Below are positions 38,286-45,851 of a stretch of DNA of 64,000 nucleotides, one piece after another. Each line of letters opens with the position of its first letter. The first letter of the stretch is position 1. The position numbers and the translations under genes are program-made. The notes under the pieces are model-generated. The model searched no databases, was not told the origin of the DNA, and was given only the letters and a program-made list of their open reading frames with translations. Origin of the DNA: Flavobacterium dankookense (lineage in GTDB: Bacteria; Bacteroidota; Bacteroidia; Flavobacteriales; Flavobacteriaceae); assembly GCF_004362665.1 (NCBI RefSeq), contig NZ_SNXR01000016.1, positions 80,657 to 144,656 on the forward strand, in the 5' to 3' direction.

Positions 38286-39476
38286 TTATTTCTCAAACAT
38301 TCCAACCGTTCCGCCAACCCAATCTTTATCTTTATTGAATTTTACGCCAATCATTTCGCCACGACTTAGTCGAACTAAATTGGTAACTAATGTTGGTTTT
38401 TCGTCATCTTTTGGCCAAACAGCTAGCAAGCGAACTTCGGCTTTTACTAATCCGTCAGGACTTTGAATGATGGGTTTGTAGTGTACTTTTTTCTGAAGAA
38501 TATATAAATCTTTTTCGGTTACGGCTTCGATATCTTCGCGTTTTACGTGGAAAATAACGCCACTTCCTGAGAAAGAGAACAAAGGTTTTAATACATAATT
38601 TTCCAAATCATTTGGAATTTCCTTTAAATCGGATAGGAGTGTGGTTTCTATAAAATACTTTCCTTTTAAATAAGGTAAAATGAATTTACTAATTCGGAAA
38701 AACCAGTTCGGATGTCCAGCCCATTCTACATCATAGCGTTTTGAGAAATCAAAATTGAGTTGCAAATCAGTGCGTAAATCCAATTCGTCAAAAATCACAC
38801 GGTTGTAAATTCGCTTTACTTGAATTTCTTCACCTTTGTCATTTTTATAAAACATCTGATTTCCTTTTTCATACAATTCAGTTACGCAAACAAAAGGAAT
38901 TCCGATGTCTTGTTTGCAGTAATAAAAGTCGATTTTAGTATTTTGTTTCTCAGGTTCAATTTCCAGCAGAATAACATTTTCAATTGGAATGTTATTAGTG
39001 ATAACTTCTTTAATTAAAGCTAAATAACTTTCTTGATTTAAACCATTCAGAAAAGGTGTCAATTCAGATAAAAAAGGATAATGCGAAACGAATTTTTCAG
39101 ATAAATGATTTTGAAAATTGAACAAAGATGGAAATCCTTGTACTTCAATCAACTTAGGAACAATTTGTCCATCTTCTTCACAAATTCCAAAATCGATGGC
39201 TAAAAAAGTGGTATGATTATCCTCATTTGGCACTTTTCTATTGAGTTCCAAAGCTCTTTCGGTTAAACTCTTAAAATCATCACGTTGAATAAAATCAATT
39301 ACTTGTTGACAACCTTCGAGCAATTGTTCTTTTAATTCATTGGAAATAAAAAATGGTGTTTCGCCAATTCTAAACGTTACTTTATAATCAAAATCAGCAG
39401 TAATGTCATCTTGCATGGCATTGTATTTTTCTACTGAAAAAGATTGGTTGAATTGGTTTCTATAGTTGGTGTTCAT
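38286..39476 (-). CDS. ATP-grasp-like protein related to glutathionylspermidine synthase type folds
   Basis: 396 residues, no signal peptide. The C-terminal third carries the nucleotide-binding pattern YVLKPLFSFSGSGVIFHV, then LYILQKKVHYKPIIQSPDGL and AEVRLLAVW, which matches the core of circularly permuted ATP-grasp enzymes such as glutathionylspermidine synthases. Earlier, FLAIDFGICEEDGQIVPKLIEVQGF resembles the metal-binding strand with an acidic pair (IEVQ). So it is probably a third amide ligase, but the match is by pattern only. The downstream lipoprotein starts two bases after its stop. A palindrome fills the 86-bp gap to the amidotransferase gene upstream. Confidence 0.65.
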   Translation of the reverse strand: MNTNYRNQFNQSFSVEKYNAMQDDITADFDYKVTFRIGETPFFISNELKEQLLEGCQQVIDFIQRDDFKSLTERALELNRKVPNEDNHTTFLAIDFGICEEDGQIVPKLIEVQGFPSLFNFQNHLSEKFVSHYPFLSELTPFLNGLNQESYLALIKEVITNNIPIENVILLEIEPEKQNTKIDFYYCKQDIGIPFVCVTELYEKGNQMFYKNDKGEEIQVKRIYNRVIFDELDLRTDLQLNFDFSKRYDVEWAGHPNWFFRISKFILPYLKGKYFIETTLLSDLKEIPNDLENYVLKPLFSFSGSGVIFHVKREDIEAVTEKDLYILQKKVHYKPIIQSPDGLVKAEVRLLAVWPKDDEKPTLVTNLVRLSRGEMIGVKFNKDKDWVGGTVGMFEK

Positions 39477-39496
39477 GTTTTAAGTATTAAGATTTG

Positions 39497-39550
39497 AGTA
39501 TTAAGTATTAAGATTTTGACGGTCAAAATATAGTCTTGATACTTAATACT
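39497..39550. repeat. Nested palindrome between amidotransferase and ligase genes
   Basis: Outer arms AGTATTAAGTATTAAG and CTTGATACTTAATACT match at 15 of 16 positions; inside them ATTTTGAC and GTCAAAAT are perfect arms around one base. The result is a long hairpin-forming element made of AGTATTAAG units. Confidence 0.75.
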
Positions 39551-39562
39551 TTATACTTGATA

Positions 39563-40390
39563 CTAATTAGATAACGTTTTTCTATGTTTCATCAAATCGT
39601 TTATTGCAATTCGAAGAAAGTTCGGGATAATCGTTTCATTGGTTTTGTAGATTTTATCTTCGTCCAATAAATCCTCAAGCATGTCGCGGAATTTGGTTTT
39701 CCCTTTCATTGCAATAATATTTTCTCTTTTTTCTTTGCTTTTTAGGTTAGCTACAAAGCTCAAGGCATCGGCTTCAGGATGGAATTGCAAACCTACAAAT
39801 TCATCTGAAAATCGAACTCCCATAATCGCTCGTTCATATTCAACATGATTTCGGATTTTTTCCAAAGCAATAATTTGAGCGCCTTTTTTCTTGAAAATAC
39901 TCAATTTTGGTTGCACCACTTGATAATCTCTGCTATCAATAGCGTAGAATGGATTTTGCAAGCCTTCAAGAACTGGATCGGTTGTTCCATCTTCGGTTTT
40001 ATGAATGGTCATTACGCCAAAAGAAGTTGATTTTCGTTTGTTTAATGTAGCTAAACCAAAGTGATGACAAGCCATTTGAAACGAATGACAAATGAATAAG
40101 ACATGCTTTTTTGTCTTTTGTTCTTTGTTCCATTGCCACAATTGTTCGATAAAATCATACCATTTTAAATCCCAATTTCCGTCACCTTCCAATGGATTTC
40201 CTGGTCCGCCAGTGGAAATGTAAATGTCAAACTTTTTAATATCGGGGAATTCATTTTTACCTCGAACATCAAAAATCTGAAACGTAACCATTTGGTTAAA
40301 TCGATTGATAATGTCTATAATACAACGCATTCCTTGATTAGGTTCGCCATTGTACATATCTAAAACTGCTACACGAATTGGGTTGCTCAT
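39563..40390 (-). CDS. Class I glutamine amidotransferase
   Basis: 275 residues. The class I amidotransferase triad is intact: Cys101 in LFICHSFQ, His204 and Glu206 in LQFHPEADA. STGGPGNPLEGDG gives the oxyanion strand. It therefore should release ammonia from glutamine. It is not part of GMP, CTP or anthranilate synthases (no partner domain), and belongs to the stand-alone GMP-synthase-like group found beside carboxylate-amine ligases. Ammonia could be passed to a ligase in the cluster to form a terminal amide. A -7 element (TATCTTTG) lies 21 bases upstream of the ATG. Confidence 0.88.
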   Translation of the reverse strand: MSNPIRVAVLDMYNGEPNQGMRCIIDIINRFNQMVTFQIFDVRGKNEFPDIKKFDIYISTGGPGNPLEGDGNWDLKWYDFIEQLWQWNKEQKTKKHVLFICHSFQMACHHFGLATLNKRKSTSFGVMTIHKTEDGTTDPVLEGLQNPFYAIDSRDYQVVQPKLSIFKKKGAQIIALEKIRNHVEYERAIMGVRFSDEFVGLQFHPEADALSFVANLKSKEKRENIIAMKGKTKFRDMLEDLLDEDKIYKTNETIIPNFLRIAINDLMKHRKTLSN

Positions 40391-40410
40391 TATTTAACTA
40401 TTTGATGATG

Positions 40411-40451
40411 CAAAGATAATTTTTTGTTATCAGTTGTCAGTTGTCAGTTGT
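40411..40451. promoter_or_regulatory. -7 element and CAGTTGT triple repeat upstream of the amidotransferase gene
   Basis: On the minus strand TATCTTTG (40418-40411) matches TAnnTTTG. Immediately upstream lie three exact tandem copies of the heptamer CAGTTGT (40431-40451). Confidence 0.5.
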
Positions 40452-40478
40452 CTGTTTTTTAACAATTTAATCAACAGT

Positions 40479-41588
40479 TTATAAACCTCTAGTAAATTCA
40501 CTTGTAATCATGTCAACTACTTTGGATAAATCTTGGGTTTGTTCAAAAACGCGTAATTGTTTATCAGCTCCAGTTCCTTCATTTAGAATGGTATGAATGT
40601 AATTAATTTCGTCTCGACTACCCAATTCATCGACTACATCGTCAACAAATTCGAGCAATTCGTGCAATAAAAGTTTAGTTTCAACTTCTTCTTTCAGACC
40701 AAAATCAATCATATTTCCTTCGATACCATATCGAGCGGCACGGAATTTATTTTCTTTGATTAAGGCAATTCGATAGATGTTAAAACTGGTATTTGAAACG
40801 GTTAATTTGTATAGTTTTGCTACAATAGCTTGAATAATTGCAACAATACACATGGCTTCATCTACAGTTAAACTCATATCGGTGATACGGAATTCAATGG
40901 TATCATAGAAAGGATGCAAACGCAAATCCCACCAAATTTTCTTTGGATTATCAATACAACCCGTTTTTACCAACGTATCCAAATAGTTATCATAAGACTG
41001 AACACTATCAAAATATTCCGGTAAACCCGTTCGTGGAAATTTATCAAAAACTTTGGTTCTGAAGGATTTATAACCCGTATTTCTTCCTTCCCAAAAAGGA
41101 GAGTTGGTTGAAAGTGCAAAAATATGAGGTAAAAAATACGTTGCTTGGTTCATTAATTGCAAACCAATATCGCGATTTTCTATACCTACATGGCAATGCA
41201 TTCCAAATATTAAATTAGAACGAGCGGCATCTTGCAATTCATTAACAATATGATGATAACGTGGATCATCCGTTATGGGTTGGTCTTGCCAACGAGAGAA
41301 AGGATGCGTTCCTGCACCACCAACTACTAATCCTTGTTTATGCGCAAGTTCGACGATTTTACTTCTTAGAAATCGAATTTCGTCTTTGGCTTCTTTTACA
41401 TTTTTACAAATATTGGTTCCCACTTCAACAACAGATTGGTGCATTTCAGCTTTTACCTGTTCGTTTAGAATGATTTTGGCACCATCTACAATTTTGGATA
41501 AATGAGAACGCAAATCACGTGTTTCGGGATCAATTATTTGGTATTCTTCTTCCACACCAAGTGTGAATATTGGTAATTTTTTTGACAT
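40479..41588 (-). CDS. Carboxylate-amine ligase (glutamate-cysteine ligase family 2)
   Basis: 369 residues, of the GCS2 family (PF04107, COG2170, YbdK). TLGVEEEYQIIDPE near the start carries the metal-binding glutamates, MHQSVVEVGTNIC follows, and GGAGTHPFSRWQDQPITDD, GMHCHVGIENRD and WWDLRLHPFYDTIEFRITDMS are diagnostic. The family joins glutamate or another carboxylate to an amine using ATP; its true substrates are not settled, and it differs from the GshA of glutathione synthesis. No signal peptide. Flanked by the amidotransferase and an ATP-grasp ligase on the same strand. Confidence 0.92.
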   Translation of the reverse strand: MSKKLPIFTLGVEEEYQIIDPETRDLRSHLSKIVDGAKIILNEQVKAEMHQSVVEVGTNICKNVKEAKDEIRFLRSKIVELAHKQGLVVGGAGTHPFSRWQDQPITDDPRYHHIVNELQDAARSNLIFGMHCHVGIENRDIGLQLMNQATYFLPHIFALSTNSPFWEGRNTGYKSFRTKVFDKFPRTGLPEYFDSVQSYDNYLDTLVKTGCIDNPKKIWWDLRLHPFYDTIEFRITDMSLTVDEAMCIVAIIQAIVAKLYKLTVSNTSFNIYRIALIKENKFRAARYGIEGNMIDFGLKEEVETKLLLHELLEFVDDVVDELGSRDEINYIHTILNEGTGADKQLRVFEQTQDLSKVVDMITSEFTRGL

Positions 41589-41600
41589 AATTATGACTTT

Positions 41601-41660
41601 TAGTGTTCAGTTGCAGTCGTAGTTCTCAGTATGTTTACTGATTACTGAGACTGAAAACTA
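41601..41660. repeat. CAGT-rich palindrome that contains a stop codon
   Basis: An imperfect palindrome of about 60 bases built of TCAGT / ACTGA units; inner arms TCAGTA and TACTGA are perfect. Its right end supplies the TAG stop of the ATP-grasp gene (41658-41660). In composition it resembles the arms of the mobile cassette at 25488-25930. Confidence 0.6.
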
Positions 41661-42599
41661 TTTAACAGAATCCTTAATAAATGTTCCCCAAGTGAGGTTC
41701 ATTTTTCCGTCTTTGTGTTTTTTAGCAAAATCAATCGCCATCTTAGCCGCTTCTTCTACAACCCATTCGAAATTTTCAGCACCAACAGAAGTATATTCTG
41801 CATCTGGAGCTGGATTTCCAAAATCAATTGCATAAGGAATTCCGTCGCGAACAGCAAATTCTACCGTATTAAAATCATATCCTAAGCCTTTACAAAGACG
41901 AAGTGTATAATCTTTAATAGTTGCCATTAATTTTTTATCCATATTTGGGTTTTCAACAACATAGCGTAAGTGATGTGGATTTCTTGGTTCATAAGGCATA
42001 ATGCGAACGGCTTTTCCACCTAAACAATACACTCTATAATAGTCTTGAAAAACAATTTCTTCTTGTAGAAGCATTACTAATTGTCCAGTTTCTTGGTGTT
42101 TTTGCCAAAATTCTTCTTTGTTTTCTAATCGATAAACGTTTTTCCATCCACCGCCAGCATAAGGTTTCATATAAGCTGGAAATCCGATATAGTCAAAAAT
42201 GCCATCCCAATCCATAGGATATTTTAGATTTCTAAATGATTTAGACGTAGTATCCGTTGGATGTTCGGCTGAAGGAAGTATTACGGTATTTGGCAATGGA
42301 ACTCCAAGTGTATCTGCCAGCGCATTGTTGAAGAACTTATCATCAGCGCTCCACCAAAACGGATTGTTGATTACATTGGTTCCGGTTAACGCTGCATTTT
42401 TTAAATAAGCACGATAGAAAGGCACATCTTGCGAAATTCTATCGATAATTACGGCATATTCGCCACCTTTGTTTTGCACAACTTTGTCAATAGTCACTGC
42501 CTCGGCAACTATACCTTTTACATTTTTTGAATTTACTCTTTCTATAAATGCATAAGGAAATGTATCTTCCATTCCGAATAAAATTCCAATCTTTTTCAT
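41658..42599 (-). CDS. ATP-grasp ligase, D-Ala-D-Ala ligase-like
   Basis: 313 residues, cytosolic. KKIGILFGMEDTFPYAFIERV is the N-terminal subdomain; AYMKPYAGGGWKNVYRL holds the ATP-binding Lys and glycine-rich loop; LLQEEIVFQDYYRVYCLGGK and FAVRDGIPYAIDFGNPAPDAE contain the metal-binding Glu/Asp-Asn set. A complete small ATP-grasp enzyme, near RimK and D-Ala ligase in size. Substrate unknown. With the adjacent GCS2-type ligase it could extend one product residue by residue. Confidence 0.88.
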   Translation of the reverse strand: MKKIGILFGMEDTFPYAFIERVNSKNVKGIVAEAVTIDKVVQNKGGEYAVIIDRISQDVPFYRAYLKNAALTGTNVINNPFWWSADDKFFNNALADTLGVPLPNTVILPSAEHPTDTTSKSFRNLKYPMDWDGIFDYIGFPAYMKPYAGGGWKNVYRLENKEEFWQKHQETGQLVMLLQEEIVFQDYYRVYCLGGKAVRIMPYEPRNPHHLRYVVENPNMDKKLMATIKDYTLRLCKGLGYDFNTVEFAVRDGIPYAIDFGNPAPDAEYTSVGAENFEWVVEEAAKMAIDFAKKHKDGKMNLTWGTFIKDSVK

Positions 42600-42654
42600 A
42601 ATTCTGCTATTAGTTGATTATAATTTATGTTTTAAAATTTATTTACGCTTATTG

Positions 42655-42906
42655 AATTTTTTATTTTGTTTGAACCAAACTCGATTCGGCTTACTACTTT
42701 CTTTGTTTTGTTTAAACCAAACTCGATTCGGTTTATTACTTTCTTTGTTTTGTTTAAACCAAACTCGATTCGGTTTACTACTTTCTTTGTTTTGTTTAAA
42801 CCAAACTCGATTCGGTTTACTACTTTCTTTGTTTTGTTTAAACCTAACTCGATTCGGTTTATTACTTTCTTTGTTTTGTTTAAACCAAACTCGATTTGGT
42901 TTATTA
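42655..42906. repeat. Six tandem copies of a 42-bp unit
   Basis: The landmark TCGATTCGG (last copy TCGATTTGG) recurs at 42681, 42723, 42765, 42807, 42849 and 42891, exactly 42 bases apart. Each unit also holds AAACC and GGTTT as inverted ends around the landmark. Because 42 is a multiple of three, long frames are open on both strands: the minus frame from 42994 gives a 14-residue repeat ending in LNKTKKV, two plus frames give LNQTRFG or KPNSIRF repeats. None has a convincing start or domain, and the minus frame begins inside the esterase gene, so I call it non-coding. Confidence 0.85.
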
Positions 42907-42908
42907 TT

Positions 42909-43622
42909 TTAGAAAAACTTAATTCTAGATAAATAATGTGGAAACATTTCTCTCCAAACGGGCCAATCGTGCTCACGGTCTTGACGAATATCAAGCCAAT
43001 GCGGAACGTCTTTTTGAGCTAGGACTTTGCTTAATTTTAAATTGGCATCAAAACAAATATCCCAATTGGATGTGCCTAAAATAATATCCATTCGCCAAAG
43101 TTCTCCATCATTGAGACCATGCAAATAATCTTCAGGTGAATTGTAAAACACATCATCATCCCAATGACCATCCATAAAACTTTTGATGGAAAAAGCGCCG
43201 CTCATTGAAAACATATGGCTAACATAACCAGGATGACGAAAGGCGAAGTTAGCAGCATGATATCCTCCAAAACTGCAACCTGCAACAGCTACTTTTCCGG
43301 CATGAGTATTGTTTTTGACACGTTCTACAATTTCGTGACAAATCATTTTATCATACCACATGTGATTTTGAATTCTGTGAACAGGATGAATGTTTTTATT
43401 GTAGAAGCTATCTTTATCGATACTATTAGGACAAAATATTTGAATTAAACCTTGTTCAATATACCATCGTGCGCTTTCTATTAAACCTTGATCTTTATTT
43501 TCGTGAAAGCTTCCCATAGAAGTAGGGAATAGGATGACTGGATAGCCTGCATGACCAAAAACAAGCATCTCAATTTCACGATTCAAATTAGGTGAGTACC
43601 ATTTAAAATATTCTTCTCTCAT
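42909..43622 (-). CDS. Esterase family protein (PF00756)
   Basis: 237 residues from ATG 43622; a TTG 21 bases earlier is less likely. No signal peptide. The esterase-D type fold shows FPTSMGSFHENKD, nucleophile Ser117 in AGCSFGGYHA, the acid region in WDICFDANL and the catalytic His in REHDWPVW. All three catalytic elements are present. It is the first gene of the minus-strand half of the cluster, mirroring the CBM48-esterase at the far end. A hydrolase could release or proofread the product. The 42-bp tandem repeats start right after its stop. Confidence 0.88.
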   Translation of the reverse strand: MREEYFKWYSPNLNREIEMLVFGHAGYPVILFPTSMGSFHENKDQGLIESARWYIEQGLIQIFCPNSIDKDSFYNKNIHPVHRIQNHMWYDKMICHEIVERVKNNTHAGKVAVAGCSFGGYHAANFAFRHPGYVSHMFSMSGAFSIKSFMDGHWDDDVFYNSPEDYLHGLNDGELWRMDIILGTSNWDICFDANLKLSKVLAQKDVPHWLDIRQDREHDWPVWREMFPHYLSRIKFF

Positions 43623-43640
43623 AAATGTTAATAGTTTTAA

Positions 43641-43672
43641 CAATTATAATGAAAAAAACTTTGTGAAATCAA
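43641..43672 (-). promoter_or_regulatory. Promoter for the minus-strand peptide-ligase genes
   Basis: TTG (43672-43670) and TATAATTG (43648-43641) on the minus strand are 21 bases apart. The ATG is 19 bases further. The remaining sequence to 43858 shows no gene. Confidence 0.45.
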
Positions 43673-43858
43673 TAAAAGTTTGATTTATATTAAGTTTTGC
43701 GATAAAATATTTAATACTATTTAGTTATTAAAAAATCTATAATAAATTCAATGATTTTCAATGAAGATTTTAAGAATTGTCAATAAATTGGGATAAATCC
43801 AATTAGTTACCTAGTGACTATTCCTATAAAATTTAAAAATTCAATACGTTTAATGTTG

Positions 43859-44254
43859 CTATTCAATCACAATTAGTTGAATTTGACTTTTTAAACGTTC
43901 GATAAGCATATTCATCATACGTTTGTTTAGATTGGAAGAGTTCTGAATGTATTCATTGTATTCAGTAACGGTAAAAAGTCCGATTATCATTCCTTTTAAA
44001 GAGTTTCTAAATTTAATATCTCTTTGGATAACGTTTTCTATGTAGGCTAGTTTTTTTTCTGGTGAAAGTGAAAAGAAGACGCCTTTTTGCTTAACGGCAT
44101 GGTTTATAAAGACAGCTACGAATAAATCGTTTTGGAGTTTTAAAATTGGTCGAAGTGTTCTGTTTTGGAATATTTCTTCGATAGATGATTGATTGGATAT
44201 TGTGCCTAATGCTTCACCTCTGATTTCAAGGACATGGTTATCTCTAGCTTCCAT
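43859..44254 (-). CDS. Conserved hypothetical protein
   Basis: 131 residues, cytosolic and mostly helical. Typical strings are MEARDNHVLEIRGEALGTIS and RMMNMLIERLKSQIQL. I remember near-identical flavobacterial proteins that databases label glyoxalase, but no glyoxalase metal-binding pattern is visible, so I do not adopt that name. It lies downstream of the OmpA-family gene on the same strand, with a terminator between them. Confidence 0.7.
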   Translation of the reverse strand: MEARDNHVLEIRGEALGTISNQSSIEEIFQNRTLRPILKLQNDLFVAVFINHAVKQKGVFFSLSPEKKLAYIENVIQRDIKFRNSLKGMIIGLFTVTEYNEYIQNSSNLNKRMMNMLIERLKSQIQLIVIE

Positions 44255-44270
44255 TTTTTCTTTTAAAGGT

Positions 44271-44305
44271 AAAAAAAATAACCTCTGTAAATTACAGAGG
44301 TTATT
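44271..44305 (-). terminator. Terminator of the OmpA-family gene
   Basis: AATAACCTCTGTAA and TTACAGAGGTTATT are perfect 14-bp arms, followed on the minus strand by eight or more T. Confidence 0.85.
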
Positions 44306-44332
44306 GAAGTTATTAAAAACTAATTGTTAATA

Positions 44333-45685
44333 TTAGTTTGTTATTTTGAATACTACTTTACGTACTAAACGTCTAGCGTAGTCAGATGTTTTATCAACTG
44401 AATCATCAACACCGTTTCCTTTGATATTTAATCTTGAAGGATCAATACCAGCTTTAACTAATATGTTTTTCACATTTTCAGAACGATCGCTAGAAAGTTT
44501 GTCGTTGTATTCGCTGCTTCCTACAACGTCAGCATAACCTATGATGTCAACAGTTTTTCCAGGGTTTGTTTTTAAGTAGTTTAATATAAATCCAATATTA
44601 TCAGTTGAAGCATTTGTTGGTTGACGTTTGTCAGTGTCAAAGTAAGCAGCAATATATCCGTCATTTATTAGTTTTACTAACATTCCATCGCTAACAGCTA
44701 CTGAATTATTGTTGTTTGTTATTGAATTATTTACATATTTCTCTAACTCATCTGGAACGCCATTGTTGTTCATGTCAACCATTCTTCCTCTAGTATCAAC
44801 TGCAACTCCTGGGAGAGAATTATTTTCAGTATCTAGATAATCTGGTACACCATCCTTGTCAGCATCATTCATTAGGGTTTCAATTTCACCAACTCTTTCA
44901 TCAAGCGCTTTCATTTCTTTAGATTTTTTATCTTCTATGATAGCCCAATCTCCATGTATTTTTTCATTTCCAAAGGAAACAGAAAGTCCAAGAGCAGTTG
45001 TATACATGCTACCAGTTAAGTTATTATTTGAAGCTGAAAATGAACCATCCCAATTGAAATGTTGTCTAACATTTGAATTAACACTGAAATCAGCAAAAAC
45101 ACTAACGTTTTTAAATATTCTAAGCTGAGGAGTTAAACCAACAACAATTCCACCATTATATTCTTTTTTACCTTTATTAATTCCCATTTTTGGAGACATT
45201 TGTGAACCTTGAAATCCCAAATGCATTAATAATCCAAAGCGACCTGCTTTTTCTTCGATATTGAATAAACGAACTGTATTAACAACACCTTCAAATGTCA
45301 AACCAATGTTTTGCATTTCAAATGGTAAACTTCCAGAACCTTTTTGATCTGTTAATAAATCATAAGATAAATGTGATTTAATACCAAATGTTGGGCTAAT
45401 CATATAACGACCAGCGATACCAAAATGGTTTATATCAAAACGAATGTGTGCATTTGGATTACTATAATAATAACCAGTTGCATAAGGTTTTGTTCCTTTG
45501 CTTTGTCCGAAGTCTACTTCAATAGACCATCTATTAAAGCTATCGTATACAATTTCTTGATCTGGCTCAATTTCTTTTAACTCTTTGTCTTTCTTGCTGT
45601 CTGCTTTAGTTGTTGTCGCATCTTGTGCATTTGAAGCAAAGGAAACAAACAATAAAGTTACTAAAATTAGTAGGTGTTTTTTCAT
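44333..45685 (-). CDS. OmpA family outer-membrane protein
   Basis: 450 residues. Signal peptide to about residue 20 (SFASNAQ). An eight-strand-type barrel region (about 50-250) precedes a hinge with calcium-binding thrombospondin-type repeats (DADKDGVPDYLDTENN and MNNNGVPDELEKY) and a C-terminal OmpA domain (about 335-450) with VDIIGYADVVGSSEYNDKLS and the NIKGNGVD motif that binds peptidoglycan. It links the outer membrane to the cell wall. It has a near-ideal promoter and a strong terminator, so probably an abundant protein. Confidence 0.93.
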   Translation of the reverse strand: MKKHLLILVTLLFVSFASNAQDATTTKADSKKDKELKEIEPDQEIVYDSFNRWSIEVDFGQSKGTKPYATGYYYSNPNAHIRFDINHFGIAGRYMISPTFGIKSHLSYDLLTDQKGSGSLPFEMQNIGLTFEGVVNTVRLFNIEEKAGRFGLLMHLGFQGSQMSPKMGINKGKKEYNGGIVVGLTPQLRIFKNVSVFADFSVNSNVRQHFNWDGSFSASNNNLTGSMYTTALGLSVSFGNEKIHGDWAIIEDKKSKEMKALDERVGEIETLMNDADKDGVPDYLDTENNSLPGVAVDTRGRMVDMNNNGVPDELEKYVNNSITNNNNSVAVSDGMLVKLINDGYIAAYFDTDKRQPTNASTDNIGFILNYLKTNPGKTVDIIGYADVVGSSEYNDKLSSDRSENVKNILVKAGIDPSRLNIKGNGVDDSVDKTSDYARRLVRKVVFKITN

Positions 45686-45731
45686 AAAACGAAATAATTT
45701 GAAAATATATAATAAATTGTTAAAATCGATA

Positions 45732-45761
45732 CAAATATAAAGGTTTAGAATTAATAATCAA
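45732..45761 (-). promoter_or_regulatory. Consensus promoter of the OmpA-family gene
   Basis: On the minus strand TTG (45761-45759) and TATATTTG (45739-45732) are 19 bases apart, a full match to the Flavobacterium promoter. Leader of about 40 bases. Confidence 0.75.
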
Positions 45762-45851
45762 CATTTTTGACTATTAATGACTGCTTTGAACAATATCATT
45801 AGAAAAAATGAAAAGAAAATATTAATTGATTATCAACTTATAAACAAAAAA

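Noticed and set aside
42655..42906. CRISPR array
   Set aside because: The units are contiguous and near-identical with no unique spacers, and no cas genes are present. The same holds for the 21-bp array at 24256-24360.
42632..42994. 120-codon minus-strand frame with 14-residue repeats
   Set aside because: It starts inside the esterase gene in another frame, has no domain apart from the repeat, and equally long frames exist on the plus strand only because the unit is 42 bp.
43859..44254. Glyoxalase
   Set aside because: No metal-binding or substrate pattern of that family is visible; the label would only repeat a doubtful database name.
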